This document shows, piece after piece, positions 1 through 6,553 of a DNA stretch of 64,000 nucleotides. The notes below the pieces were generated by a model. The model ran no database searches. It saw nothing but the letters and a program-made list of their open reading frames with translations, and was not told the DNA's origin. The DNA is from Flavobacterium sp. HSC-32F16 (GTDB taxonomy: Bacteria > Bacteroidota > Bacteroidia > Flavobacteriales > Flavobacteriaceae): the NCBI RefSeq assembly GCF_024171645.1, contig NZ_JALKAC010000001.1:1178001-1242000 (forward strand), read 5' to 3'. Positions within the stretch are counted from its first letter, which is position 1. Each line of letters starts with the position of its first letter. The translations under genes were made by a program, and so were the position numbers.

Positions 1-1
1 T

Positions 2-250
2 GCAAGAATAATTAATGATATTACTCAGAATCCAAAAAAATATATTTTAATTTCTTTTGAAAAACGAAATAGTGATATTTATCCTTTTGGTTTCCAAGGT
101 AGTGATGTAATTGAAATAAGTAGCGATTTAGTTTCAGATAATTTACCAGAATCTCAAAATAGGTTATTATCAAAATTAATTGACGAGCCCTTAATCGAAA
201 TGCCTGAAATAGCAGGAAAAACTCCTAAGGTTACAAAAAAATCATTCTAA
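2..250 (+). CDS. C-terminal fragment of an unknown protein (5' end outside window)
   Basis: An open frame runs from the left edge to a TAA at 248-250, giving 82 residues. It contains ILISFEKRNSDIYPFGFQG and ends with a basic tail TPKVTKKSF. I recognise no family. Composition is ordinary for a soluble protein and no membrane segment is visible. A rho-independent hairpin about 75 bp downstream fits a real gene end. The missing N-terminus prevents any functional call. Confidence 0.6.
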   Translation, partial: ARIINDITQNPKKYILISFEKRNSDIYPFGFQGSDVIEISSDLVSDNLPESQNRLLSKLIDEPLIEMPEIAGKTPKVTKKSF

Positions 251-326
251 AAAATATAAATTATTATCGATTTCTTTCTAGTACAAATAATTTTTACTTG
301 CTACTATAATATAAGAAGAACAAAAA

Positions 327-359
327 AAAAGAGACCTTGTTATCAAAAAGGTCTCTTTT
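327..359. terminator. Bidirectional rho-independent terminator
   Basis: The 12-bp stem AAAAGAGACCTT / AAGGTCTCTTTT surrounds a 9-nt loop and is flanked by an A-run on the left and a T-run on the right. It can end both the leftmost plus-strand gene and the convergent XRE gene on the minus strand. Confidence 0.8.
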
Positions 360-384
360 AATTTAATATATCTTCAAAAAATGG

Positions 385-786
385 CTATTTCCCGTTCAAT
401 AACTTCTCCAAATACTCAACTTTATCTTTTTCAGCTTGCAACAAACGTTCGTAAAGTTCAACAACTTTATCTAAAGGATTAAAAGTGCATTCATTATTAT
501 ATGTCCCTTGTCCAAAACTACTATTTGAAACAGCATCATTAAAAGTATTAAAATAATTAAAAACCCCTTCTTCCGAAAAGTTTTTAATTGCTTCAACAGA
601 AACATCAAGAGCTTTTGCAATCTCAATTAGTCTTTGTTCGTCAACCGTTTCGCTGTTTTCAATAGCCGAAATCGTCTGCTGATTTGTTCCTATAGCCTGT
701 GCCAGTGCTTCCTGTTTCATATCTTTAAGCTCTCTGATACGGCTTATATTTCTGCCGATATGTTTGGGTTTTATTGCTGTACTCAT
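385..786 (-). CDS. XRE-family helix-turn-helix regulator, cassette copy 1
   Basis: This 133-residue protein is probably a DNA-binding transcriptional regulator. Residues about 10-67 form a lambda-repressor-type HTH (IRELKDMKQEALAQAIGTNQ, then QQTISAIENSETVDEQRL). Residues 68-104 are a linker with little resemblance to the second copy. The C-terminus (FNPLDKVVELYERLLQAEKD onward) is an amphipathic heptad pattern that probably dimerises. It is divergent from the small membrane-protein gene at 909. A second, nearly identical copy lies at 1248-1637. A TATCTTTG box (minus strand, 791-798) is so close to the ATG that the transcript may be leaderless. The family and its HTH are clear. The target, probably its own intergenic region, is inferred. 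Confidence 0.88.
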   Translation of the reverse strand: MSTAIKPKHIGRNISRIRELKDMKQEALAQAIGTNQQTISAIENSETVDEQRLIEIAKALDVSVEAIKNFSEEGVFNYFNTFNDAVSNSSFGQGTYNNECTFNPLDKVVELYERLLQAEKDKVEYLEKLLNGK

Positions 787-908
787 AATTCAAAGATATT
801 TAAAATTCTGAAACGAAAATAGATTTCGGTAAAAAACAAAGCTATTTTTGTAAGATACGCTTTTCAATAATTTATATATCTTTAAAAACTAACAACAATA
901 TCAAAAAC
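787..908. promoter_or_regulatory. Divergent control region of cassette 1
   Basis: This 122-bp region between the XRE gene and the membrane-protein gene is nearly identical to 1638-1760. It holds a minus-strand -7 box TATCTTTG (791-798) and the conserved block TTTCGGTAAAAAACAAA followed by TTTTTGTAAGATACG. Part of the same block recurs at 2251-2305. Conservation across three copies suggests that it carries the regulator's binding site. That is inference. Confidence 0.6.
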
Positions 909-1211
909 ATGAGTAAAATATACAATTTTGAGAAATTTGAAGTCATTAAAAATCTAATAAGAATCTCATCTTGGTTTTTAATTTTAATATTGTTGTTTGC
1001 TATAATTTTTACTTTACTTTCTACTGGATTTGAAAGTTATTTCATTAATTATTGTATAGTCTTTCCCCGCTCTACGAAGTATTACAATCGCTGTGCGAAG
1101 TCTCCCGACTTCGCACCCGCTCGTGAACACAAAGAAATTCAAAAACCAATTGGGACGTGCACGAGCGGGACGCTCGCGCTAGCAATAGAACATAAAAAAA
1201 AGAGATCTTAA
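909..1211 (+). pseudogene. Small membrane protein, copy 1, broken by a palindromic repeat
   Basis: The first 52 residues match the intact copy at 1761-2087 almost exactly (one difference seen, N/S at residue 15) and include one strong membrane segment, SWFLILILLFAIIFTLLS. At base 1065 the homology ends abruptly and the frame runs into a palindromic repeat, ending in the downstream terminator with a basic tail unrelated to the second copy. The other membrane segments of the intact version are absent. The simplest reading is a gene truncated by repeat insertion. A functional one-segment peptide is possible but less likely. Confidence 0.75.
1065..1190. repeat. Palindromic intergenic repeat truncating the membrane gene
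   Basis: It begins with the sequence also found at 2112 (CCCCGCTCTACGAAGTATTA). It holds a perfect 10-bp hairpin GTGCGAAGTC/GACTTCGCAC (1093-1102 and 1107-1116) and a wider inverted pair CCCGCTCGTG (1116-1125) / CACGAGCGGG (1160-1169). It ends in a TCGCGCTAGCAA motif that recurs near 3099. Nested palindromes shared between loci indicate a dispersed REP- or MITE-like element. No transposase is encoded. Confidence 0.8.
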
Positions 1212-1223
1212 GATCTCTTTTTT
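1194..1223. terminator. Bidirectional terminator between cassettes 1 and 2
   Basis: A perfect palindrome centred on GAGATCTT/AAGATCTC is flanked by eight A and six T. It separates the truncated plus-strand gene from the convergent second XRE gene. Confidence 0.85.
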
Positions 1224-1247
1224 ATTTAAATATATATTTTAAAAACA

Positions 1248-1637
1248 TTATTTCCCGTTCAATAACTTCTCCAAATACTCAACTTTATCTTTTTCAGCTT
1301 GCACCAAACGTTCGTAAAGTTCTACAACTTTATCTAAAGGATTAAAATTGCAATTGTAATTACCTGTAGTAATACTTCCGTGGTCTTGAAAAGTATTTCC
1401 AATAATATTAAAAACCGCTTCTTCAGAAAAGTTTTTAATTGCTTCAACAGAAACTCCAAGAGCTTTTGCAATCTCAATTAGTTTTTGTTCGTCTACAGTT
1501 TCGCTGTTTTCAATAGCCGAAATTGCCTGCTGATTTGTTCCTATAGCCTGTGCCAGTGCTTCCTGTTTCATATCTTTAAGCTCTCGGATACGGCTTATAT
1601 TTCTGCCGATATGTTTTGGTTTTATTGCTGTACTCAT
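1248..1637 (-). CDS. XRE-family helix-turn-helix regulator, cassette copy 2
   Basis: A 129-residue paralogue of the regulator at 385-786. The N-terminal HTH (to about residue 73) differs at only a few positions, such as T/A after GTNQQ, R/K in DEQ(R/K)L and D/G in KAL(D/G)V. The C-terminal FNPLDKVVELYERL segment is almost identical. The linker between them is different in sequence and slightly shorter. It is divergent from the intact membrane gene at 1761, and the -7 box TATCTTTG (1642-1649) sits just before the ATG as in copy 1. High identity in DNA-binding and dimerisation regions suggests that the two can bind the same sites and may form heterodimers. That is inference. Confidence 0.88.
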   Translation of the reverse strand: MSTAIKPKHIGRNISRIRELKDMKQEALAQAIGTNQQAISAIENSETVDEQKLIEIAKALGVSVEAIKNFSEEAVFNIIGNTFQDHGSITTGNYNCNFNPLDKVVELYERLVQAEKDKVEYLEKLLNGK

Positions 1638-1760
1638 AATTCAAAGATATTTAAAATTCTTAAACGAAAATAGATTTCGGTAAAAAACAAACTAGTTTTT
1701 GTAAGATACGCTTTTCAATAATTTATATATCTTTAAAACATAAAAAACAATATCAAAAAC
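1638..1760. promoter_or_regulatory. Divergent control region of cassette 2
   Basis: Near-identical to 787-908, including the minus-strand TATCTTTG at 1642-1649 and the TTTCGGTAAAAAACAAA block. It drives the second XRE copy leftward and presumably the intact membrane protein rightward. Confidence 0.6.
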
Positions 1761-2087
1761 ATGAGTAAAATATACAATTTTGAGAAATTTGAAGTCATTA
1801 AAAGTCTAATAAGAATCTCATCTTGGTTTTTAATTTTAATATTGTTGTTTGCTATAATTTTTACTTTACTTTCTACTGGATTTGAAAGTTATTTCATTAA
1901 TTATTGTATAGTCTTTCTATCTATTTCTACATTGTTTTTCAATGCAATAACCTTATTTGTAATTTCTATTTTGTATAAATTAAAGAAAGAAAAAATACTT
2001 TACAACATTAAAAAAGAGTCAATCTTATTTCTGGTTTCTTTGGCTAGTTTAATGCTTTTAAGTTGTATAATACATTTAAAATATTAG
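1761..2087 (+). CDS. Small integral membrane protein, intact cassette copy
   Basis: The protein has 108 residues with three hydrophobic stretches at roughly residues 18-40, 44-70 and 85-104 and short basic connecting segments (LYKLKKEKILYNIKKE). It has no signal-peptide cleavage site and no recognised family. It lies next to an XRE regulator in a divergent arrangement, and a broken duplicate is at 909. Its membrane location is clear from the sequence. Function is unknown. A regulator paired with a small membrane peptide can be a toxin-antitoxin or stress module, but nothing here proves it. Confidence 0.7.
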   Translation: MSKIYNFEKFEVIKSLIRISSWFLILILLFAIIFTLLSTGFESYFINYCIVFLSISTLFFNAITLFVISILYKLKKEKILYNIKKESILFLVSLASLMLLSCIIHLKY

Positions 2088-2110
2088 AATTAAGAATAAT
2101 TATTTTCCTG

Positions 2111-2247
2111 CCCCCGCTCTACGAAGTATTACAATCGCTGTGCGAAGTCTCCCGACTTCGCACCCGTTCCAATTAGCCGCAACGCAAATTACAATATATT
2201 GGAACGGAATATAGAAGCGTGTACGAAGTCAGGAGACTTCGCACAGC
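2111..2247. repeat. Complete palindromic repeat, about 137 bp
   Basis: Both ends are imperfect inverted copies of each other. The left arm carries GTGCGAAGTC-TCCC-GACTTCGCAC and the right arm GTACGAAGTC-AGGA-GACTTCGCAC. Nested inside is CCGTTCCAAT / ATTGGAACGG. The left 50 bp equal the start of the element at 1065. Hairpins within a larger palindrome resemble BIME/REP elements mobilised in trans. No transposase is seen in the window. Confidence 0.8.
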
Positions 2248-2250
2248 ATG

Positions 2251-2310
2251 AGTTTCGGTAAAAAACAGAGTTGTTTTTGTAAGATACTATTTTCATAATT
2301 TCTATATTAG
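2251..2310 (+). promoter_or_regulatory. Third, partial copy of the cassette control region
   Basis: The segment with TTTCGGTAAAAAACAGAG and TTTTTGTAAGATACTATTTT closely matches the regions at about 825-870 and 1675-1725. It is followed by the gene at 2352 instead of the membrane-protein gene. It may place that gene under the XRE regulators, or it may be a remnant of a third cassette. Confidence 0.55.
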
Positions 2311-2351
2311 CCAGCTCTAGAATAATTACCAATTATTAATCTTATCCTAAA

Positions 2352-2876
2352 ATGGCAATTTGGCAATATCTTTTAATCGTAGTTCCTGAAGATTCAATTG
2401 ATAGTAATTATGAATCTATTTTTAAAAATAACAAAACAGAATTTTTACCCGAAACGGACTCTTTTTGGAACCATTTTGATGGCGACATTACTTCAATGAT
2501 TTCTGAACTAGATCAGATTCTTCCAAAGGCGAATTGGGGAAATGATATTTTTCTAAATTGGAAAGGAAATGCAAATATCGATGAAGATAATGATGCGTGT
2601 ATTTGTTTAAGTGATGATAAAACTAAAATTAAAGAATTTCAATTCCGAGTTGATCTTAGAAAATCTTCTAACATTACAGAAGTTTTACAATCCATTTTAA
2701 ATCTCTGCAAAAAAAACAAATTGGTTGTAATTGATTTAAAGGGAGAAATTTTTCAACCGAATTTAGAGGATATTTTTAAAAGCATTCAAGCCTCAAATAC
2801 AACAAAGTTTTTAAATGATCCTATACAATTTTTTGAAGATTTAAGTAAAAATAGTTCAGATGAAACAAGAACATAA
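2352..2876 (+). CDS. Hypothetical soluble protein, 174 aa
   Basis: A soluble, acidic, mixed alpha/beta protein starting MAIWQYLLIVVPEDSI, with tryptophan-rich segments (SFWNHFDGD, NWGNDIFLNWKGN). There is no signal peptide or membrane segment and I recognise no family. Its last 17 bases overlap the 77-residue gene that follows, so the two are translationally coupled. It is preceded by a palindromic repeat and a partial copy of the XRE cassette control region. Small acidic proteins in such neighbourhoods are sometimes immunity proteins, but I have no direct support for that. Confidence 0.75.
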   Translation: MAIWQYLLIVVPEDSIDSNYESIFKNNKTEFLPETDSFWNHFDGDITSMISELDQILPKANWGNDIFLNWKGNANIDEDNDACICLSDDKTKIKEFQFRVDLRKSSNITEVLQSILNLCKKNKLVVIDLKGEIFQPNLEDIFKSIQASNTTKFLNDPIQFFEDLSKNSSDETRT

Positions 2877-3093
2877 ACTTATCCTTGAGTTACTGGAATC
2901 TTATTTGGAAAAGAATCCAAGTCAGAAATTTGGACAGGCATTGTTCAATCTCAATATTAATGAATTTCAGAAAACTACTGATCCTAGAAATCCAAATTAT
3001 AATATAAGAGATATTCATGGTGACAATGATTTAGCTATTATTGAACGAATCAAAAATCGTTTAGATTTGATTGAATCACAGAAAAACGATTAG
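2860..3093 (+). CDS. Hypothetical small protein, 77 aa, coupled to the upstream gene
   Basis: A 77-residue soluble, mostly helical protein (MKQEHKLILELLESYLEKN at the start, a helical end with IERIKNRLDLIESQ). The middle contains TDPRNPNYNIRDIHGDND. Its ATG lies within the 3' end of the previous gene in a different frame (17-bp overlap), which supports co-expression. I recognise no family. A cluster of repeats follows immediately. Confidence 0.7.
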   Translation: MKQEHKLILELLESYLEKNPSQKFGQALFNLNINEFQKTTDPRNPNYNIRDIHGDNDLAIIERIKNRLDLIESQKND

Positions 3094-3130
3094 TTCTCTC
3101 GCGCTAGCAAATGCGCATAATATTAAAATC

Positions 3131-3261
3131 AATTGCCTCCCGCTTTAGCTGGAGGTTTAAAATTTAAATTATATTCGGCTTTAGCCAAAAAATATAAAAG
3201 ATTAGGCTAAAGCCATTTTTCTTATTTAATTTTGTTCCTACAGCTAAAGCTGTAGGCAATT
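3131..3261. repeat. Palindromic repeat with three nested hairpins
   Basis: The ends AATTGCC and GGCAATT are inverted. Inside are CCTCC-CGCTTTAGCT-GGAGG, the pair GGCTTTAGCC / GGCTAAAGCC in the centre, and CCTACAGCT-AA-AGCTGTAGG. The outer hairpins are imperfect mirror images with paired differences. It is a different family from the elements at 1065 and 2111 but has the same architecture. Confidence 0.8.
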
Positions 3262-3320
3262 CAAATTTTTCTCCAAATAAAACTGGAAACCATTTATATT
3301 TATAATACAGAACGCTTACC

Positions 3321-3827
3321 ATGATTACAAAAGCATTACTCGAAGACATTCCAGCATTAACAATCTTAATAAATTCAGCATACAGAGGTGAAACTTCTAA
3401 AAAAGGCTGGACAACCGAAGCGCACTTACTAGAAGGAAAAAGAACCGACGAACCCGAAATGACCGAGATATTTCTTGATCCGAAAAATACGATTCTGAAA
3501 TTTACAGAGAACGATAAAATTATCGGTTCGGTTCTATTGGTTGAAAAAGGACATCAATTGTATTTAGGAATGCTGACGGTTTCGCCAGAACTTCAAAATA
3601 GCGGCATCGGGAAAAAGCTTTTGGCTGAAGCCGAAATTCATGCTAAATCTCTTGGCTTGTCTGGTATTATTATGACAGTTATTTCGGTTCGTGAAGAACT
3701 TATTGCGTGGTACAAACGTCACGGTTATGTCGATACAGGCAAAAGAGAACCTTTCCCTCAAAGTGAAATTCATATTACAGTTTCAGAACAGCCTTTGGAG
3801 TTTATATATTTAGAGAAAAGTATTTAA
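3321..3827 (+). CDS. GNAT-family N-acetyltransferase
   Basis: The 168-residue protein is a probable acetyl-CoA-dependent acyltransferase of unknown substrate. The fold is recognisable: an N-terminal strand-helix (ITKALLEDIPALTILINSAY), a central GSVLLVEKG strand, then LGMLTVSPELQNSGIGKKLL (residues about 82-101), which is motif A with the Q/R-x-x-G-x-G/A acetyl-CoA pyrophosphate loop. It continues into the motif B-like segment AWYKRHGYVDTGKREPF. Length and motif order are typical of a single-domain cytoplasmic GNAT. Palindromic repeats lie on both sides, so it appears monocistronic. Substrate cannot be told from sequence. Confidence 0.9.
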   Translation: MITKALLEDIPALTILINSAYRGETSKKGWTTEAHLLEGKRTDEPEMTEIFLDPKNTILKFTENDKIIGSVLLVEKGHQLYLGMLTVSPELQNSGIGKKLLAEAEIHAKSLGLSGIIMTVISVREELIAWYKRHGYVDTGKREPFPQSEIHITVSEQPLEFIYLEKSI

Positions 3828-3833
3828 GTTTTT

Positions 3834-3935
3834 TTGCCGCGAAGGCACAAAGACACAAAGTTTTTTTAATCTCGCAAAGTCGCAGAGACGCAAAGTTTTT
3901 ATATTCTTTGCGACTTCGCGGCTTTGCGGGATTTT
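3834..3935. repeat. Inverted repeat of the GCAAAG type
   Basis: Left-arm motifs GCGAAGGCACAAAG and CGCAAAGTCGCAGAGACGCA are mirrored on the right by CTTTGCGACTTCGCGGCTTTG. A related element lies at 6024-6135. It is an intergenic repeat between convergent genes (GNAT and the Crp-like regulator) and could act as a transcription-terminating hairpin. Confidence 0.7.
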
Positions 3936-4019
3936 ACAATATTGCATAAGTCACACAGCTGTGCGTCTCTAAAGAAAACCTTTGAATCTTAGAATCTCTG
4001 CTTCTTTGAACCAAAAAAA

Positions 4020-4592
4020 CTAAGAAACCCTTCTCTTAATCTTAGACAAAAACTCGTGTGAAACGCCTAAATAAGACGAAAGATTCTTGTTGTTTATAGC
4101 TTGGATTTTCTGCGGATACCGTTCTACAAAATCAAGATAACGCTGTTTGGAGGTTTTGTTTAGAACATCCAGAAGTCTTTGCTGAATGGCAACGTTGGCA
4201 CGTTCAATCATAAGAACATGAAACTGCATAATCTTTGGCACTTCTTCAAACAACTGTGCTTTTTTGATCTTGCTGATAACCAGAATTTCGCTGTCTTCAA
4301 TAGCCTTAATGTTGTAAGTTGTCGGCTTTTGGTGATAGAAGCTTTCCAGGTCACACATCCATTCGTTTTCGAAAGAAAAGAAAATGACGCTTTCGGTTCC
4401 GTTTTCGTTTAAAATGTAGGTTTTAAACGAACCTTTTAAAATGAATCCCTCATAACTATTATTGGAATCCTGAATTTGCAGGAACTGATTTTTTTTAAGT
4501 TTAATCAATTCTGCTTTTGAAACAATGATATCCCATTCTTCATCGGTTAAGGGAATTTTTCGTTCAATGTTTTTTCGTAGTAGGTTGTACAT
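4020..4592 (-). CDS. Crp/Fnr-family transcriptional regulator
   Basis: A 190-residue protein with a cyclic-nucleotide-binding-like beta-roll over residues about 25-115 (FLQIQDSNNSYEGFILKGSF, later YNIKAIEDSEILVISK), a connecting helix (FHVLMIERANVAIQQRLLDV), and a C-terminal HTH truncated to its recognition part (NLSSYLGVSHEFLSKIKRRV). It lacks the canonical phosphate-binding cassette of true Crp, as is usual in the many Bacteroidota Crp-like paralogues, so cAMP binding is doubtful. It is divergent from the pectate lyase gene, with a palindromic operator between them. Confidence 0.88.
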   Translation of the reverse strand: MYNLLRKNIERKIPLTDEEWDIIVSKAELIKLKKNQFLQIQDSNNSYEGFILKGSFKTYILNENGTESVIFFSFENEWMCDLESFYHQKPTTYNIKAIEDSEILVISKIKKAQLFEEVPKIMQFHVLMIERANVAIQQRLLDVLNKTSKQRYLDFVERYPQKIQAINNKNLSSYLGVSHEFLSKIKRRVS

Positions 4593-4658
4593 GTTGTGGT
4601 TATTTTTTTGTGGAAAATAATTTCATACAATTACTTATCTATTAGGGGCGTAGAAAAT

Positions 4659-4670
4659 GTAATCGATTAC
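4659..4670. promoter_or_regulatory. Perfect palindrome GTAATCGATTAC, possible LacI-type operator
   Basis: The 12-bp perfect palindrome GTAATCGATTAC, with a central CG, lies in the 238-bp region between the Crp-like gene and the pectate lyase gene. Central-CpG palindromes of this form are typical of LacI-family sugar regulators. No LacI gene is present in the window, so any regulator would be encoded elsewhere. Confidence 0.45.
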
Positions 4671-4830
4671 GTAAAAGTAATTCATTTCTTCACTTTTGTA
4701 AATCAACAACTGTTAAAAATATGCTTTTCGTAGAAATATTTCTAAAAGTTTGAACTTGTTCAACTTTTTTCATACAATTTATAAGCAGATTTGTACTGTT
4801 AAAAATTTTATAAACCCCCAAACTTAAATT

Positions 4831-5940
4831 ATGAAAATTAAAACAACTTTTTCAGTGTTTCTTTTAGCACTGAGTTTAGGTTTTACATCATGTAATACCG
4901 AAGAAATTGGTTCCTCTCAAACCGAAAATGCAATTGTTGAATCTGCAGCTGAAACGTCAGGCAATTTAACTGCTAAAATTGGAAACTGTTCTGAAGTTCC
5001 GGGATGGGCTTCTCAAAACGGAAACACTACTGGTGGTGGTTCTTCTGCCGAAACTAATGTGACTACTTACGCTCAGTTAAAATCGGCTATCGAGAACAGT
5101 TCTGTAAAAGTGATCAAAGTTTCCGGTACAATTACAGTTACTACCAGATTGTCATTTCAGGATCAAACTGGTAAAACTATTTACGGTGCAAACGGAGCAA
5201 AATTGGTTTCGACCAATCAAACTAAAGATGCTTCCGGAATCATCAACATTAAAAGATGTAAAAACATCATTATCAGAAATTTAATTTTTGAAGGACCTGG
5301 TGCATATGATACTGACGGATGGGATAACGCTATCTTGGACGAATGTACAAACGTATGGGTTGACCACTGCGAATTTAGAGATGGTGTTGATGGAAACTTC
5401 GACATCAAAAACAAATCAGATTATATTTCGGTTACGTATTCTAAATTCCATTATCTAAAACCGCCAAAAGCTGGAGGTTCAGGAGGATCTGACGACCACA
5501 GATATTCGAATTTAATTGGTTCAAGCGACGGTGCAACTGGTGACCGAGGCAAATTAAGAATCACTTTTGCAAGATGCTGGTGGGCTCCAGGATGTAAAGA
5601 AAGAATGCCAAGAGTTCGTTTTGGAAAAGTACATTTGGTAAACAACTTCTTTAACAGTACTGTAAGCAACAAATGTATTGCTGCAGGTTTTGAGGCTGAT
5701 ATCCGTGTAGAAAGCAACGTTTTTGAAGGTGTAAAAACCCCAATCGATTTAATGAGCGGCTATACTGCTGTTACAGCAACTGACAACGTTTTTACCAATA
5801 CAACAGGAAATCAAGCTGGAAACAAAACGGCTTTTACTCCGCCATATTCTATTGTAAAATTGAACAAAACTGCTGTAAAAGCTGATATTTCGGCTAATGC
5901 CGGCGCAACTTTAGGCGGTAATATCTGCGGATCATTCTAA
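4831..5940 (+). CDS. Secreted lipoprotein pectate lyase (PL1 family)
   Basis: A 369-residue enzyme predicted to cleave polygalacturonate by beta-elimination on the cell surface or in the periplasm. Residues 1-21 form a lipoprotein signal ending in the lipobox FTSC, followed by NTEE. From about residue 75 the sequence reads as a parallel beta-helix. The PL1 signature is clear: NVWVDHCEFRDGVDGNFDIK supplies the calcium-binding aspartates, and CKERMPRVRFGKVHLVNNFF the catalytic arginine region. Length is usual for PL1. A palindromic LacI-like operator lies about 160 bp upstream and a terminator follows. No SusC/SusD pair is adjacent, so it is a solitary degradative enzyme. Confidence 0.92.
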   Translation: MKIKTTFSVFLLALSLGFTSCNTEEIGSSQTENAIVESAAETSGNLTAKIGNCSEVPGWASQNGNTTGGGSSAETNVTTYAQLKSAIENSSVKVIKVSGTITVTTRLSFQDQTGKTIYGANGAKLVSTNQTKDASGIINIKRCKNIIIRNLIFEGPGAYDTDGWDNAILDECTNVWVDHCEFRDGVDGNFDIKNKSDYISVTYSKFHYLKPPKAGGSGGSDDHRYSNLIGSSDGATGDRGKLRITFARCWWAPGCKERMPRVRFGKVHLVNNFFNSTVSNKCIAAGFEADIRVESNVFEGVKTPIDLMSGYTAVTATDNVFTNTTGNQAGNKTAFTPPYSIVKLNKTAVKADISANAGATLGGNICGSF

Positions 5941-5983
5941 TGAACTCTGGATAGCAAAAAAAAAATGAGTTAGTTTAGTTTCT

Positions 5984-6021
5984 AAACCACGGATTACATT
6001 TATTGTAGTTCGTGGTTTTTT
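5984..6021 (+). terminator. Rho-independent terminator after the pectate lyase
   Basis: The stem AAACCACG / CGTGGTTT with further pairing inside is followed by a T-run, about 45 bp after the stop codon. Confidence 0.75.
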
Positions 6022-6023
6022 AT

Positions 6024-6135
6024 TTAACCGCAAAGAGCGCAAAGATCTTGTTTTTAATAAAACGCAAAAGTTCGCAAAGCTAGGTATAAAATCTTTGCGA
6101 ACCTTAGCGTAATTCTTAGCGAACTTTGTGGTTAA
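6024..6135. repeat. Inverted repeat of the GCAAAG type
   Basis: The ends TTAACCGCAAAG and CTTTGTGGTTAA are inverted with one mismatch. Inner motifs AAAGTTCGCAAAG and CTTTGCGAACCTT are also inverted. It belongs to the same general family as 3834-3935. Confidence 0.75.
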
Positions 6136-6169
6136 AAAACCTTTGTACCTCTACCCCTTCAACCTTTCC

Positions 6170-6553
6170 TTAAAGAACCAACTCTTCAAACAATCTCTGA
6201 ATCGTTTTCTCCAAATTCTGACATAATCCCGGATGAGACCTTGAAGTTTGTATTGCCGAACTTCTAATGGCGGTTAACCAGCGAAAACGCTCCGGAATTT
6301 CAAATTCAGCAATTGGTCCGCCGTCTTTGGCTCCGTTGGTGATTTTTTCCAGTGAAGTTAAATTGCATTCTAATTGTTCAATATCAAAATCGACTGAAAG
6401 AGCTTGTATTTTTTCTTTATTGAGATGAAAAAGTACTTTTATAAATTTGGCTTTTTTGCAAAACAAAATGATTCCGATATTCAGGAATTCTTCGCGCTCT
6501 ACCCTTGGCACAACACGAATCACAGCATATTCGTATAAGTGGTTATCTTGCAT
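6170..6553 (-). CDS. DUF3037-family protein
   Basis: A 127-residue soluble protein. The N-terminus (YEYAVIRVVPRVEREEFLNI then GIILFC) is the characteristic start of DUF3037. The rest is mixed alpha/beta without membrane segments. Its start overlaps the 3' end of the HipA-like gene by 11 bp, so the two form one transcription and translation unit. DUF3037 and HipA-like genes are often adjacent in bacteria, which supports a shared but unknown role. Confidence 0.85.
   Translation of the reverse strand: MQDNHLYEYAVIRVVPRVEREEFLNIGIILFCKKAKFIKVLFHLNKEKIQALSVDFDIEQLECNLTSLEKITNGAKDGGPIAEFEIPERFRWLTAIRSSAIQTSRSHPGLCQNLEKTIQRLFEELVL

Noticed and set aside
1065..3261. Insertion sequence with transposase
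   Set aside because: No transposase frame is present; the elements are only about 130 bp and palindromic.
3164..3349. 61-codon minus-strand open frame
   Set aside because: It lies on the palindromic repeat at 3131-3261 and overlaps the start of the GNAT gene.
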